DNA of 64,000 bases, taken from NCBI RefSeq assembly GCF_014023275.1, contig NZ_CP054698.1, positions 2,976,001-3,040,000 of the forward strand, written 5' to 3'. The notes below the pieces were generated by a model that searched no databases, was not told where the DNA came from, and saw nothing but the letters and a program-made list of their open reading frames with translations. This DNA comes from Nostoc edaphicum CCNP1411 (lineage in GTDB: Bacteria; Cyanobacteriota; Cyanobacteriia; Cyanobacteriales; Nostocaceae). Shown here piece after piece: positions 1 to 9,700 of the stretch. The first letter of the stretch is position 1, and each line of letters opens with the position of its first letter. The position numbers and the translations under genes are program-made.

Positions 1-198
1 GCATAGCGCCTGAGAATAACGCTCAAACCGCTTTTTCCCTGATTGGGGGTCAGCGGTGGTATTACGGGCATTAGCTGCTAGCTCTTGGAAAGCGGGATTG
101 TCTTTACACGGTGTCAAATTAGCCCCTAAAGCTTGCGCTGGGGGGGCAAAATTGAACCAAAGACTAATCGCTAACATCAAAGCAAACAATCGTCGCAT
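1..198 (-). CDS. psaF: Photosystem I reaction centre subunit III (PsaF), N-terminal part, cut by window edge
   Basis: The minus-strand reading frame from the ATG at 198 gives 66 residues before the window ends. It opens with a hydrophobic leader ending in an AQA-type cleavage site (about residues 20-23), as expected for a subunit whose N-terminal domain sits in the thylakoid lumen. The mature start (LGANLTPC) and the segment [20 protein letters not shown] are the well-conserved beginning of cyanobacterial PsaF. The lumenal domain docks plastocyanin or cytochrome c6, and the C-terminal membrane part lies outside the window. psaJ is probably next, also outside. The gene is divergent from tsaD. 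Confidence 0.95.
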   Translation of the reverse strand, partial: MRRLFALMLAISLWFNFAPPAQALGANLTPCKDNPAFQELAANARNTTADPQSGKKRFERYSQALC

Positions 199-465
199 AG
201 AGTTGTTTCCTTTTATTACAAAACAAGAAGTTCTTTGTACAAAACGAAGCGGCTTGTACAGTTGTTTATTTGCATAACTAGGAAGTCATCATACTCTTGG
301 GTGGGAACCGAGTAAAGTTTAAGTAAATAAAAGTTAAAGCTTCTCAACCAAAATTAGTGCTGAGTGCTGAGTAACGAGTGCTGAGTATAAGAATTGTTGT
401 TGTAGGGTAGAAAAGAAGCAAGATTTTCTCTTCACTATTCAGGACTCAGAAACTCAGCACTCTCA
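199..465. other. Divergent intergenic region psaF / tsaD with heptamer repeats
   Basis: This spacer must contain the promoters of psaF (leftward) and tsaD (rightward), but I see no confident -10/-35 or HLR1-type motif. At about 357-384 there are imperfect copies of the heptamer GTGCTGA, and at about 441-462 the complementary CTCAGCA-type sequence. The two stretches could pair as a long imperfect hairpin just upstream of tsaD. Confidence 0.5.
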
Positions 466-1515
466 ATGACAACCGTTTTAGCAATAGAAACCAGCTGTGA
501 TGAAACTGCCGTCGCAATTGTTAACAATCGTAAAGTTTGTAGCAGTATCGTAGCCTCGCAAATTCCAGTCCATCAGCAGTATGGTGGGGTAGTGCCAGAA
601 GTAGCGTCTCGCCAGCACTTGGAAACAATCAATGAAGTGATCGCTCAAGCCTTAGAGCAAGCCCAACTAGACTGGGGAAAAATTGACGCAATTGGCGCCA
701 CTTGTGCCCCTGGACTTGTAGGTGCGCTGTTGGTGGGGTTGACTGCTGCTAAAACCCTAGCGATGGTACACAACAAGCCATTTTTGGGAGTTCATCACCT
801 CGAAGGTCACATTTACGCAACTTACTTGAGTGAATCAACTTTAAATCCCCCTTTCCTTAGTTTATTAGTTTCAGGCGGACATACAAGCTTGATTTATGTC
901 AAAGATTGTGGTATTTACGAAACACTGGGACAAACCCGTGATGATGCAGCGGGTGAAGCCTTTGATAAAGTGGCGCGATTGTTAAAGCTGGGTTATCCCG
1001 GTGGGCCAGTGATTGACAAGTTGGCACAACAGGGAAATTCTCAAGCCTTTGCCTTACCGGAAGGAAAAGTTTCTCTACCTGGTGGGGGGGTTCATCGTTA
1101 TGATGCGAGTTTTAGCGGGTTAAAAACAGCTGTCTTGCGTTTAGTGCAGCAGTTAGAGAAAGATGGTGGACAAGTGCCAGTAGCAGATGTAGCAGCTAGC
1201 TTTCAGAATACCGTAGCGCGATCGCTAACCAAAAGAGCGATCGCCTGTGCCCTAGATTATGGTCTAGACACAATTGCCATCGGTGGCGGTGTAGCAGCTA
1301 ATAGCGGGTTGAGAAAAAACCTCCAAGCCGCTGCCGTTAAACATAGCCTACGCGTCCTATTCCCACCTCTAAAATTCTGTACCGATAACGCCGCCATGAT
1401 CGGCTGTGCCGCCGCTGACCATCTATCCCGTGGTCATATATCCCCCCTCACGCTAGGGGTTGAGTCTAGGTTAGCGCTCACTCAGGTGATGAAGTTGTAT
1501 CAACCTATTGAATAG
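466..1515 (+). CDS. tsaD: tRNA N6-adenosine threonylcarbamoyltransferase TsaD
   Basis: The 349-residue protein matches the TsaD/Gcp/Kae1 family at full length. It transfers the threonylcarbamoyl group from threonylcarbamoyl-AMP to A37 of ANN-decoding tRNAs (t6A). Visible motifs are ETSCDE at residues 8-13, the iron-binding HHLEGH at 110-115 and SGGHT at 136-140, an ASKHA-fold nucleotide-binding signature. Its partner enzyme TsaC, which makes threonylcarbamoyl-AMP, is also in this window at about 7.4 kb. The start ATG directly follows a heptamer-repeat stretch, and no strong Shine-Dalgarno is visible. Confidence 0.97.
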   Translation: MTTVLAIETSCDETAVAIVNNRKVCSSIVASQIPVHQQYGGVVPEVASRQHLETINEVIAQALEQAQLDWGKIDAIGATCAPGLVGALLVGLTAAKTLAMVHNKPFLGVHHLEGHIYATYLSESTLNPPFLSLLVSGGHTSLIYVKDCGIYETLGQTRDDAAGEAFDKVARLLKLGYPGGPVIDKLAQQGNSQAFALPEGKVSLPGGGVHRYDASFSGLKTAVLRLVQQLEKDGGQVPVADVAASFQNTVARSLTKRAIACALDYGLDTIAIGGGVAANSGLRKNLQAAAVKHSLRVLFPPLKFCTDNAAMIGCAAADHLSRGHISPLTLGVESRLALTQVMKLYQPIE

Positions 1516-1695
1516 TCATTTGTCATTTGTCATTTGTAACCACCAGACCAATAGACCCTCAAGAGTATTGACTAATGATTACTGTACATAGAATTAGCGG
1601 GTCGTTTTGTCCAATGCCCAATTCCCAATGCCCAATCCCCAATCCCCAATCCCCAATGACTAATGACTAATGACTAATGACTAATGACTAATGAC
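1516..1695. repeat. Heptameric tandem repeats between tsaD and the hydrolase
   Basis: About three copies of TCATTTG lie directly after the tsaD stop (about 1515-1536). Copies of CCCCAAT grade into about six copies of GACTAAT at about 1613-1693. The change of heptamer sequence within one array is typical of Nostoc short tandemly repeated repetitive (STRR) sequences. The array runs into the 3' end of the convergent hydrolase gene and supplies its last codons. Confidence 0.85.
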
Positions 1696-2585
1696 CGGAT
1701 GTGATCAGCTACAGCATCCGGCTGCTCCAACATAGCCAGATGTCCGCAATTAGGAATTTCCAAAACATTGTCAGCACAATATTGGAACAGTCTATGAAAG
1801 CTAGCTAAATGTCGCACATACTTGGGTTCCATAACCTTGTCTTCCGCGCCAGCCAAAAAATAAACTGGCTGCTTCAGTTGGGATACTAACTCAGGTAAAC
1901 GATTGATTTCTTCTTCCGTTGTGGAGTCTAACAGAGTTCCCAGAGCCGCTTCTGGGTCAGCCACGACGAAATCAATTACCCGCTGACGTGCCCAATAGCG
2001 GTCTAAAGGACGAGCCACACTCGCTCTAGTAAACAGCAAATCAATCAAAGGCACCTGGGACAGCCAGCGCGGGCGGACTTGCAAAAATTTCTGACCCGCC
2101 GAGCGAAACTGCTCAAAGGCTTCTTTGAGGTAAATACCACCACCAGCGTTGATACAGATAACTCCCTTAACACACTCAGGTATTTGGTCTGCTCCCCAAA
2201 GAGCGATCGTCCCACCCAACGAGTGACCAATTAGCCAAGCACTCTTAATATTCAGCTGTTTCAGAAGAACTGCTAAATCCTGAGCGTATGCAGCAGGAGT
2301 GTAAATAGAATCGAAAGGTGAGCCAAGCGCACTACTGGAGATGGGCGTCAGGCTCAGAGACGTTTGTGCTCGACTAAAATCAGTTTTTACCTGGGATTGC
2401 GATTCACCAAAACCCCGCAAATCATAGGAAAGGCACTGCAAATCATCTGATAGGCGGGAAATCACAGGTTGCCAATATCCACGGCTATTAAGCCAACCGT
2501 GGATAAATACTAAAGCATGGGGGCAGGAAGTGGGAGCCGTTAGCTCGTATGCGTGTGGAACGCCCAAGATTTCGATAGTTGCCAT
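1674..2585 (-). CDS. Alpha/beta-fold hydrolase
   Basis: A 303-residue alpha/beta hydrolase with an intact triad: oxyanion-loop HGW near residues 29-31, nucleophile elbow GHSLGG at 120-125 (Ser122), acid Asp249 in AGAEDK and His282 in NCGHL. There is no signal peptide or membrane segment, so it should be cytoplasmic. The substrate cannot be told from sequence; the layout is shared by haloperoxidase-like esterases and 2-hydroxy-6-oxo acid hydrolases. The last residues (SLVISH) are encoded by the heptamer array, so the natural C-terminus may have been replaced by repeat sequence. It is convergent with tsaD. Confidence 0.88.
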   Translation of the reverse strand: MATIEILGVPHAYELTAPTSCPHALVFIHGWLNSRGYWQPVISRLSDDLQCLSYDLRGFGESQSQVKTDFSRAQTSLSLTPISSSALGSPFDSIYTPAAYAQDLAVLLKQLNIKSAWLIGHSLGGTIALWGADQIPECVKGVICINAGGGIYLKEAFEQFRSAGQKFLQVRPRWLSQVPLIDLLFTRASVARPLDRYWARQRVIDFVVADPEAALGTLLDSTTEEEINRLPELVSQLKQPVYFLAGAEDKVMEPKYVRHLASFHRLFQYCADNVLEIPNCGHLAMLEQPDAVADHIRSLVISH

Positions 2586-2750
2586 ACTTATATCGTACCC
2601 TTAAGGGCGGGTGCGACTAAATACGGAGTGCGAAGAGTTAAAAATTAGGAGTGAGGAATTATTAATCTTTAATTACGAATTACGTTAGCGCAGCGTTAGC
2701 GACGCAGGAGCGTCATTACGAATTATCTAACTCATAACTCCTCACTTTTT
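2586..2750. repeat. Short dispersed repeat in intergenic spacer
   Basis: At about 2684-2716 there is a structured element built from TTAGCG/CAGCG and GACGCAGGAGCGTC, the last a near-perfect hairpin. Copies of ATTACGAATTA flank it on both sides (about 2671 and 2713). This resembles the small dispersed repeats known in Nostoc genomes. No gene is seen here. Confidence 0.55.
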
Positions 2751-3470
2751 TCATTTACCTAGCAACCTCTGTCGCACTCCTTCAGCAATTTTGTGGCCCA
2801 GATATTCAGGAATGAGGCTTTCATTTGGCCCCAACAAGTAGAGAATTAGCCGTGTACGTCCGCGCCAAACTAGTAAATTGGCATTGACTACCAAAAGGTC
2901 TTCCTGCCAGATGGCGTACATCACTTTGTAGAATAATCCTGGTTGATTATCGGCTTCAATCACTAGTGCGGGGAGATGAAAGACCGGATCGACATAGAAC
3001 TCAGTTTGTACCTGTTCTAAGCCAGTGTCAAGATTGAATTCTACTGCCAGCATCTCTTCTACCTCAAACCGACCTCCCAAAGCCTCGCGAATGGCGCGAC
3101 AGACATTTTCTGCGGTTTTCTCGGTCAAGGCTTTACTACCACGAGACACCAAAAGTTTGATAAAAACTAACATTGGCGGACGGATCTGACCGTATAGACT
3201 CAAACCGTGGATAGTCAACCCATAAGCTGCTAGTACACCAAAAATATCGCTGAGGAGAAAAGACTGGTTGCGGTAAGCAAAATGCAGGGCACTTTTGCTA
3301 CCTTCCGGTTTCAGTTCAATCACAGCGCGTCTAGTTTTATAGAGACGGTAGGCTAGCCGCAAATTTTGCAGTTGAATTTCACTGCTGACGAATTGCTCAT
3401 AAAACTGGGGAAACGCTCGGTTAAAGCGCTTTAGGAGTTCCAGTGTCGAAGATTTTAAACCAGAAGCCAT
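2751..3470 (-). CDS. ACT-domain-containing protein
   Basis: I start this at the ATG at 3470 (239 residues) rather than at the upstream ATG at 3608. The extra 46 codons translate a low-complexity heptamer stretch (Pro/Ser/Gln-rich) and do not look like protein. The body has two regions resembling tandem ACT-like ligand-binding folds: about residues 50-130 (a DIFGVLAAYGLTIHGLSLYG segment) and about 160-225, with PALVIEADNQPGLFYKVMYA, the usual DRPGLL-type ACT turn. The second half resembles GlnD/PII-uridylyltransferase-type ACT domains, but there is no catalytic domain. It probably senses an amino acid or nucleotide; partner unknown. Confidence 0.75.
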   Translation of the reverse strand: MASGLKSSTLELLKRFNRAFPQFYEQFVSSEIQLQNLRLAYRLYKTRRAVIELKPEGSKSALHFAYRNQSFLLSDIFGVLAAYGLTIHGLSLYGQIRPPMLVFIKLLVSRGSKALTEKTAENVCRAIREALGGRFEVEEMLAVEFNLDTGLEQVQTEFYVDPVFHLPALVIEADNQPGLFYKVMYAIWQEDLLVVNANLLVWRGRTRLILYLLGPNESLIPEYLGHKIAEGVRQRLLGK

Positions 3471-4487
<1,017 letters not shown>

Positions 4488-4786
4488 CGCTCAATCCAAA
4501 TAAAACCCGATTCGCACAAGAAAATCAGGTATACTAGTACAAAACTATTACTTTAATTTGGTTTGACAAGGTTTAGCCGACGAACAAACAAGTATATCTC
4601 TTGTAAAACTAAGTCGGCAGAAAAACCTTTATCAGTGTAAGGATGTGATCTAGCTCGTCTTTACAGAAGATAAAAGATATTAGGCATAAGCCGTTTTATC
4701 TGATATGATTAAATTAATGCCTTGTAAAAAGTATGATCGCTTTGATGGGAAGTTAAAACTAAACCAAAAAAGTCGATAAGTATAAC

Positions 4787-4860
4787 CGGGATGTAGCGCA
4801 GCTTGGTAGCGCGCCTGCTTTGGGAGCAGGATGCCGCAGGTTCAAATCCTGTCATCCCGA
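4787..4860 (+). tRNA. tRNA-Pro (anticodon UGG)
   Basis: A complete 74-nt cloverleaf. The acceptor stem is CGGGATG/CATCCCG followed by A, the D arm contains GCGCAGCTTGGTAGCGC, the anticodon stem CCTGC/GCAGG has loop TTTGGGA (anticodon TGG), and the T arm contains GGTTCAAATCC. The CCA end is not encoded. The spacer before it (4488-4786) shows nothing else that I can support. Confidence 0.97.
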
Positions 4861-5600
4861 TTTAATTAGTATAGTTAAGAGTTAAAGCAGATTAACTAGT
4901 TTTTTTGCTGACACATACAGTTTAATTGCGTGTTTTTACCGGGGATATCAATTAGGCTGTTCTGCTGTTGCGTTAGCTGTTGAAGCCTAACAGGCAAATT
5001 TAGTCCTTAAGCAGTAAGTGTAAGTTATTTCTACTACTGAGCTTTGTATATAGGACTCCTATTTGATTTTTGAACAAGACTCAGTACGGATTTATGCCTT
5101 CTTTCCTGTTCCCTATTCCCTATTCCCTGTTCCCTGCCCACGCAAGTAAATTCAGGAATAAAACCGGATTCCTATATCTTCGAGAAGATATTAAACCAAT
5201 CCCAGATGGAACGATTGATAAAGCAATAGCGTCACCCAATATTAGAAAAAGCCGATAGAATGGCATTTATCATCTCCAAGGCCGGAGAGATGGAGAGACT
5301 TTTCACTGTTTGAGAAGACATATAATAGGCATCTACGGCGTTTCGCGGTGAATAGCGGAGCTAAACCGAGAAAAACACAACGTTAGCACAGCCAATTTCT
5401 GAAAACGATACTATAGCAACCCTAAATAGTTGGGGAACATTGGATTTTGACCGTTGATGTTTAACACCCAACCTCAACGCGCACAATGAATTTTTCACAA
5501 CTGAAATAGATTGCTATATAACTAAAGCTAGTTGGTGCTGTGGAAATCCAACCATTTGCATTTGTTTAATTTAATTGGACTATTGATGCGAGGAGCAGTC
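4861..5600. other. Long intergenic region between tRNA-Pro and tic22
   Basis: No convincing gene. The stretch at about 5098-5140 is a heptamer-like repeat of TTCCCTA/TTCCCTG. A 62-codon open frame over it (from a TTG at 5070) is repeat-driven and rejected. The last part is the tic22 leader with a good Shine-Dalgarno AGGAG at 5591-5595. Confidence 0.5.
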
Positions 5601-6416
5601 ATGAAATCATTTATTCGCTTGGGCGCAACATTGGGTATAGCTGGCAGTGTATTTTTAACTGGGCTTTCAGGAATCGGCAATCTACCAGGAATAGGCAATC
5701 TAGAGGCGATCGCGTTGCCACAAGATCAGGTAGTTAAAAAGCTCCAAGAAGTACCTGTATTCACGCTTACCAATCCGAAAGGCGAATTCGTAGTTCTTTC
5801 CAGAAACAACGCATCCAAGCCAGTTTCACAAGTAGGGTTTTTTATTAGCAAGCAAGATGCTCAAAAATTCCTTGACAATCGGCTCAAAAAAGAAAATCCC
5901 CAGTTGGCAAACACCCTACAGGTTAGACCTTTGTCTCTGGCAGACTACTATAAAATAGTGCAAGAAAGCAAAAAGAAACCAGACTCTGTAATTTATACTT
6001 TAGTCCCGACTCAACAACAGGTAGCTTCGGCGACAAGTATGCTCAATCAAAATGGTAAAAAAGGGGAGCAATTCAATGGTATTCCCTTATTTGTACCTAA
6101 ATTTAAGAAAGATAATAGCTATCTGACCATTCCCGTTGCCAAAGGTAACGAGCGGTACATCCCCTTCTTTTTTGAGAAAGAGCAAGCAGTGGCTCTGTTA
6201 GACGAATTCAAGAAAGCCGTGCCAAAGGAAGCAGAAAACACTGAAATTCAGGTAGTGGATTTGTACGGTGTTATGGAGGCTCTCAATAGCAGCAGCGATC
6301 CTAGTATCAATAAAATTGTTCTCTATCCATCACGGGAGTCGATCAATTTTATTCGCTCCCTTTCGCCGAATCAATCACCAGCTGCCAAGCCTGCTGCCCC
6401 CGCTCCGAAAAAATAA
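5601..6416 (+). CDS. tic22: Tic22-family protein
   Basis: The ATG at 5601 is preceded by AGGAG (5591-5595) and starts a typical export signal (KSFIRLGATLGIAGSVFLTG). An upstream ATG at 5532 would add 23 residues without a ribosome site, so I reject it. The 271-residue protein has a hydrophobic leader, then the Tic22 fold with two similar halves (VFTLTNPKGEFVV and GIPLFVPKFKKDNSYLTIP) and a low-complexity Pro/Ala tail. In Anabaena sp. PCC 7120 the homologue is a thylakoid/periplasmic protein needed for outer-membrane biogenesis, and plant Tic22 works in chloroplast import. The gene is followed closely by prmC (25-base gap). Confidence 0.9.
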   Translation: MKSFIRLGATLGIAGSVFLTGLSGIGNLPGIGNLEAIALPQDQVVKKLQEVPVFTLTNPKGEFVVLSRNNASKPVSQVGFFISKQDAQKFLDNRLKKENPQLANTLQVRPLSLADYYKIVQESKKKPDSVIYTLVPTQQQVASATSMLNQNGKKGEQFNGIPLFVPKFKKDNSYLTIPVAKGNERYIPFFFEKEQAVALLDEFKKAVPKEAENTEIQVVDLYGVMEALNSSSDPSINKIVLYPSRESINFIRSLSPNQSPAAKPAAPAPKK

Positions 6417-6441
6417 CGGATATGCGTTCCAAGGTTGAGGT

Positions 6442-7332
6442 ATGGGGGAGAAACATCTGATAGTTTCTGGTTTACAACTTTGGCAGTGGCGAAATGCAGC
6501 TCTTGAAGCAGCGATCGCCACTGATGTCCCACCAGCAGAGGTAGATTGGCTGCTGCTCGAAGTTGCTGGCTTAGACCGCTTGGCACTGCGTTTGGAGTCT
6601 TTTAAAAACTGGCCGCAAATTCAACTGCAATTGCCTTTAGAAGAGTTAGACCAGTTGTGGCAAAGGCGATTAAATGATCGCTTGCCAGTGCAGTATATTG
6701 CGGGAGTTACACCTTGGCGTAACTTTCAAATCGCGGTGTCGAGTGCGGTTTTGATTCCTAGACCAGAGACAGAGTGCTTAATTGATTTAGCGGAAGCATC
6801 TGCTAGCAATGCTTCAGAACACTGGGCAGATTTGGGTACTGGGAGTGGAGCGATCGCACTGGGATTAGCAGATGTCTTGCCAAAAGCCACAATTCATGCA
6901 GTTGATTACAGTTTAGAAGCTCTGGCGATCGCACGAACCAACGCCGATAATTTGGGTTTTGCTGACCGGATTAAATTTTATCAAGGTTCTTGGTGGGAGC
7001 CACTGACATTCTTAAAAGGTCAGTTCAGTGGTATGGTGTCGAACCCCCCTTACATACCCACCAGTACCTTACCTAGTTTGCAACCAGAAGTAGTTAACCA
7101 TGAACCACATCTAGCTTTGGATGGTGGCGGTGATGGCTTAGATTGCATTCGCCATTTGATCGAAGTCTCCCCTATTTATTTGCAACCAGGTGGCGTGTGG
7201 TTGATTGAGATGATGGCAGGACAGGCAGATGCAGTGCGAGAACTTTTGCAAAATCAAGGTAGCTATTGTAAAATTCAAATTCATGCTGATTTAGCTGGAA
7301 TTGAACGCTTTGCCCTTGCTTATAAAAGTTAG
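6442..7332 (+). CDS. prmC: Peptide chain release factor N5-glutamine methyltransferase PrmC
   Basis: The 296-residue protein has the two-part PrmC/HemK layout: an N-terminal helical domain that recognises release factors (about 1-95), then a Rossmann methyltransferase domain. The SAM motif DLGTGSGAI is at 130-138 and the catalytic NPPY that binds the target glutamine is at 201-204. The enzyme methylates the GGQ glutamine of RF1 and RF2. It lies in line with tic22 upstream and tsaC downstream (about 50-70 bases apart), a translation-linked group together with prfC elsewhere in the window. Confidence 0.96.
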   Translation: MGEKHLIVSGLQLWQWRNAALEAAIATDVPPAEVDWLLLEVAGLDRLALRLESFKNWPQIQLQLPLEELDQLWQRRLNDRLPVQYIAGVTPWRNFQIAVSSAVLIPRPETECLIDLAEASASNASEHWADLGTGSGAIALGLADVLPKATIHAVDYSLEALAIARTNADNLGFADRIKFYQGSWWEPLTFLKGQFSGMVSNPPYIPTSTLPSLQPEVVNHEPHLALDGGGDGLDCIRHLIEVSPIYLQPGGVWLIEMMAGQADAVRELLQNQGSYCKIQIHADLAGIERFALAYKS

Positions 7333-7403
7333 GAAAAGGGCATGGGGCATGGGGCATAGCGCATAGAAAATAGGAAACCTGCCTCATGCTCAAACCCATA
7401 ACA

Positions 7404-8012
7404 ATGACACAAATTTCTCTAACAAATTTAATAGCTGGCGCACGTGCTGGTCTTTTGGTGAGCTTTCCTACGGATACTGTTCCGGCACTTGCAACCGTAC
7501 CAGAAAAAGCAGGATTAATTTTTGCGGCGAAGCAACGCAGTCAAGATAAACCTTTGATTTTGATGGCGGCTAGTGCTGAAGATTTGTGGCCGTATGTCAA
7601 AGGTAGTGAAGATGAGTATCAAGTTTGGCAAGAATTAGCAGATAAATATTGGCCGGGAGGGCTGACATTAGTTTTACCAGCGAGTCAACACTTGCCAAAA
7701 GTTATGAACCCCATTGACCCGACAACAATTGGTATCCGAGTACCAAACAGTGCGATCGCCCAAACTATTTTGGCGCAAACAGGCCCTCTTGCCACCACTA
7801 GCGCCAATTTTTCTGGTCAACCGCCTTTGCAAACGATAGCAGAAATTGAGAATCAGTTTCCCAAAGTTTTGACTCTAGCAACAACAGAATATGAGGGTGA
7901 AATGCTGGGAATTGGTGTACCTTCCACCGTTGCTAAATGGACAGGGATAAATTGGCAGATTTTGCGACAAGGTGCGATCGAGTTAGAGATTTCGAGTGAT
8001 AACCAGATATAG
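7404..8012 (+). CDS. tsaC: Threonylcarbamoyl-AMP synthase (Sua5/YciO/YrdC family)
   Basis: The YrdC-type fold is recognised from PTDTVPALA near the N-terminus, the KQRSQDKPL nucleotide-binding segment, the WPGGLTLVLPA strand and the GIRVPN motif. It makes L-threonylcarbamoyladenylate from threonine, bicarbonate and ATP, the substrate TsaD uses for t6A. I prefer the ATG at 7404 (202 residues) over the in-frame ATG at 7386, because the six extra residues derive from spacer sequence next to a GGGGCAT repeat; either is possible. The protein lacks the C-terminal Sua5 extension, so it is the short TsaC form. Confidence 0.92.
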   Translation: MTQISLTNLIAGARAGLLVSFPTDTVPALATVPEKAGLIFAAKQRSQDKPLILMAASAEDLWPYVKGSEDEYQVWQELADKYWPGGLTLVLPASQHLPKVMNPIDPTTIGIRVPNSAIAQTILAQTGPLATTSANFSGQPPLQTIAEIENQFPKVLTLATTEYEGEMLGIGVPSTVAKWTGINWQILRQGAIELEISSDNQI

Positions 8013-8110
8013 GTAGCTATAATGTTGTTTCGCTGATTTGCACAACAGATAAATCTGGAACTTTCGTTTGCACTGTTGTGATCAATTAACAAGTTAATAA
8101 TTGCCAGATT

Positions 8111-8713
8111 ATGAATTGGAGCAACTGGATATATCTAGGAGCAGGAATAGCACTAGGTATGGTTTTCCGTCAGTTATTTGTGCGTTCGTCTAATGTTTCA
8201 TCTAGCTCATCCCCAGTAGCGCCATTAGCTCAACAGGATATGCCACCAATATCGCAACAGCTACAACAAACGCAGCTGGCATACCTGATGGCAAGGGAAA
8301 TGAGCCAGTTTAAAGCTGGTTTTTTAGCACGGACTACTCATGAATTGCGATCGCCCCTCAATGGTCTGATTGGCTTGCAACAGTTAATTTTGTCCGATTT
8401 GTGTGAAGATCCAGCTGAGGAGCGAGAATTTATTGCCCAAGCTCACGAGCGAACGCTGAAACTGCTGAAGCTGATGGATGAAATTCTCAATGTTGCGAGA
8501 ACTGAACATGGTACCAATAAATTAGATATTCAGCCCCGACCCTTAATCCAAATTTTGGAGGAGGTTCATAAATTAACTTATATGCTGGCGGCTAATCGCA
8601 ATTTTCCCTTGCAATTGTTACCCGCCGACCCAGAAATTTATATTTTGGCAGATAACCTCTCTTATACTCAGCACTCAGCACTCATTGCTCGGAACTGCTG
8701 CGGTGATTCCTGA
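8111..8713 (+). pseudogene. Sensor histidine kinase truncated after the HisKA domain
   Basis: The 200 residues begin with a membrane anchor (about 7-25) and a Ser/Gln-rich linker. A HisKA dimerisation domain follows, with the phospho-acceptor His77 in THELRSPLNG. The ATP-binding HATPase domain that should follow is absent. After ADPEIYILAD, where the kinase would normally run into its N box, the frame enters the heptamer CTCAGCA (about 8667-8684) and then the 3' end of the opposing acetyltransferase gene. It cannot autophosphorylate alone. The simplest reading is a deletion at a heptamer repeat that removed the kinase 3' half. A functional phospho-acceptor fragment is less likely. Confidence 0.8.
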
Positions 8714-9246
8714 AGCTGAACTTCTGTAGCGGTAACGAAAGCAGCGTTAGCTAGGTTGTGTAACACCATCGTAGTGGTGGTGTTAGGTTGAAAACCAATC
8801 TTTTCGTAGAAACCCTGCTGGTGAGTAGTCATCAGGTAAACGCGCTCAACCCACCTCATGCGGGGATGAGTCAAAACGGTTTCTACTAACTTACTTCCCA
8901 AACCACTACTTTGATACTCTGGATGAATCACAACATCCCAAATTGTGGCGCGATATATGCCATCAGATGTTGCTCTAGCAAAGCCAATGAGTCGCTCACT
9001 ATCCCAGACGCAAATCACTGGTTCACTATTGGCAATAGCTATACCTAAATCTTCAATACTGCGTCCCTTTGCCCAGAAAGCTGAAACATTTAACAGTTCT
9101 TGCAGTTGGTAAAGGTCAATTTCAGACTTGCGATCGCTAAATTGAATCTGATGATCGTTCATGTATGGCATCACTTTTGGCAGTATATTTGCTATTTCTA
9201 AGTCATATTTTGCTAGAAATTGCTGAATACGTATATCTATATGCAA
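8668..9246 (-). CDS. GNAT-family N-acetyltransferase (paralogue of the 3.9 kb gene)
   Basis: A 192-residue GNAT protein sharing the block [26 protein letters not shown] with the Ycf52-like protein at 3942-4487. The acetyl-CoA loop QSSGLGSKL is at 112-120 and FYEKIGF lies near the end. An alternative start is Met29. The last 10-15 residues (SPQQFRAMSAEC) come from sequence shared with the truncated kinase on the other strand, so the C-terminus was probably altered by the same rearrangement. The catalytic core appears complete. The genes overlap tail to tail by 46 bases. Substrate unknown. Confidence 0.8.
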   Translation of the reverse strand: MHIDIRIQQFLAKYDLEIANILPKVMPYMNDHQIQFSDRKSEIDLYQLQELLNVSAFWAKGRSIEDLGIAIANSEPVICVWDSERLIGFARATSDGIYRATIWDVVIHPEYQSSGLGSKLVETVLTHPRMRWVERVYLMTTHQQGFYEKIGFQPNTTTTMVLHNLANAAFVTATEVQLQESPQQFRAMSAEC

Positions 9247-9258
9247 CGATTTGAAGAT

Positions 9259-9630
9259 TTAATGACAAATCCACTTCCACAGAGGATGAGTTGGCCCCTG
9301 TTGACGTATTCGAGAAACTTGCTTTTCTAAACGTTGTTTTTCTTGCTGTGGTAGTCCGAGTAAGATATTCCGACTTTGCCAAACTAAAACAGCAGCGGTC
9401 ATTCCGATACAAAAGGCTAAACCAAAGGTAGACAGTGGATTGTAGAAAAGCCCATATCGCACCGCCACCCAGGTAAAATATTGTTGCCACAGAGAAATTT
9501 CTGCACGTAGACCCCACAAGGAAGCAGGGGCAACAGTGAGCCATAAACAGCCCACAAATAGCCATCTACCATATATTGTCAACCTATGTAATCTTTCTAC
9601 TTGTTGAGTAAAGGATGGGTCAGTTGTCAT
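9259..9630 (-). CDS. Conserved small membrane protein of unknown function
   Basis: A 123-residue protein with two hydrophobic segments (about residues 22-45 and 64-88) separated by a loop with W/Y residues, and a basic, probably cytoplasmic C-terminal tail. I do not recognise the family. It sits only 12 bases downstream of the acetyltransferase start and about 66 bases upstream of the secF 3' end, in the same direction. Its first codons overlap a TCATTTG heptamer stretch, so the start is uncertain. Confidence 0.65.
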   Translation of the reverse strand: MTTDPSFTQQVERLHRLTIYGRWLFVGCLWLTVAPASLWGLRAEISLWQQYFTWVAVRYGLFYNPLSTFGLAFCIGMTAAVLVWQSRNILLGLPQQEKQRLEKQVSRIRQQGPTHPLWKWICH

Positions 9631-9700
9631 TTGTCATTTGTCCTTTGTCATTTGTCATTTGCTAAAGACTAATGCCCAATGTCCAATACTCAATGACTAA
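9618..9700. repeat. Heptamer repeats TCATTTG / AATGCCC
   Basis: Four to five imperfect copies of TCATTTG (9627-9660) are followed by AATGCCCAATGTCCAATA-type units up to about 9690. They fill the whole spacer between secF and the membrane-protein gene. No terminator hairpin is visible. Confidence 0.8.

Noticed and set aside
5070..5258. 62-codon frame with a TTG start
   Set aside because: It reads through a TTCCCTA-type repeat, has no ribosome site and no recognisable protein features.
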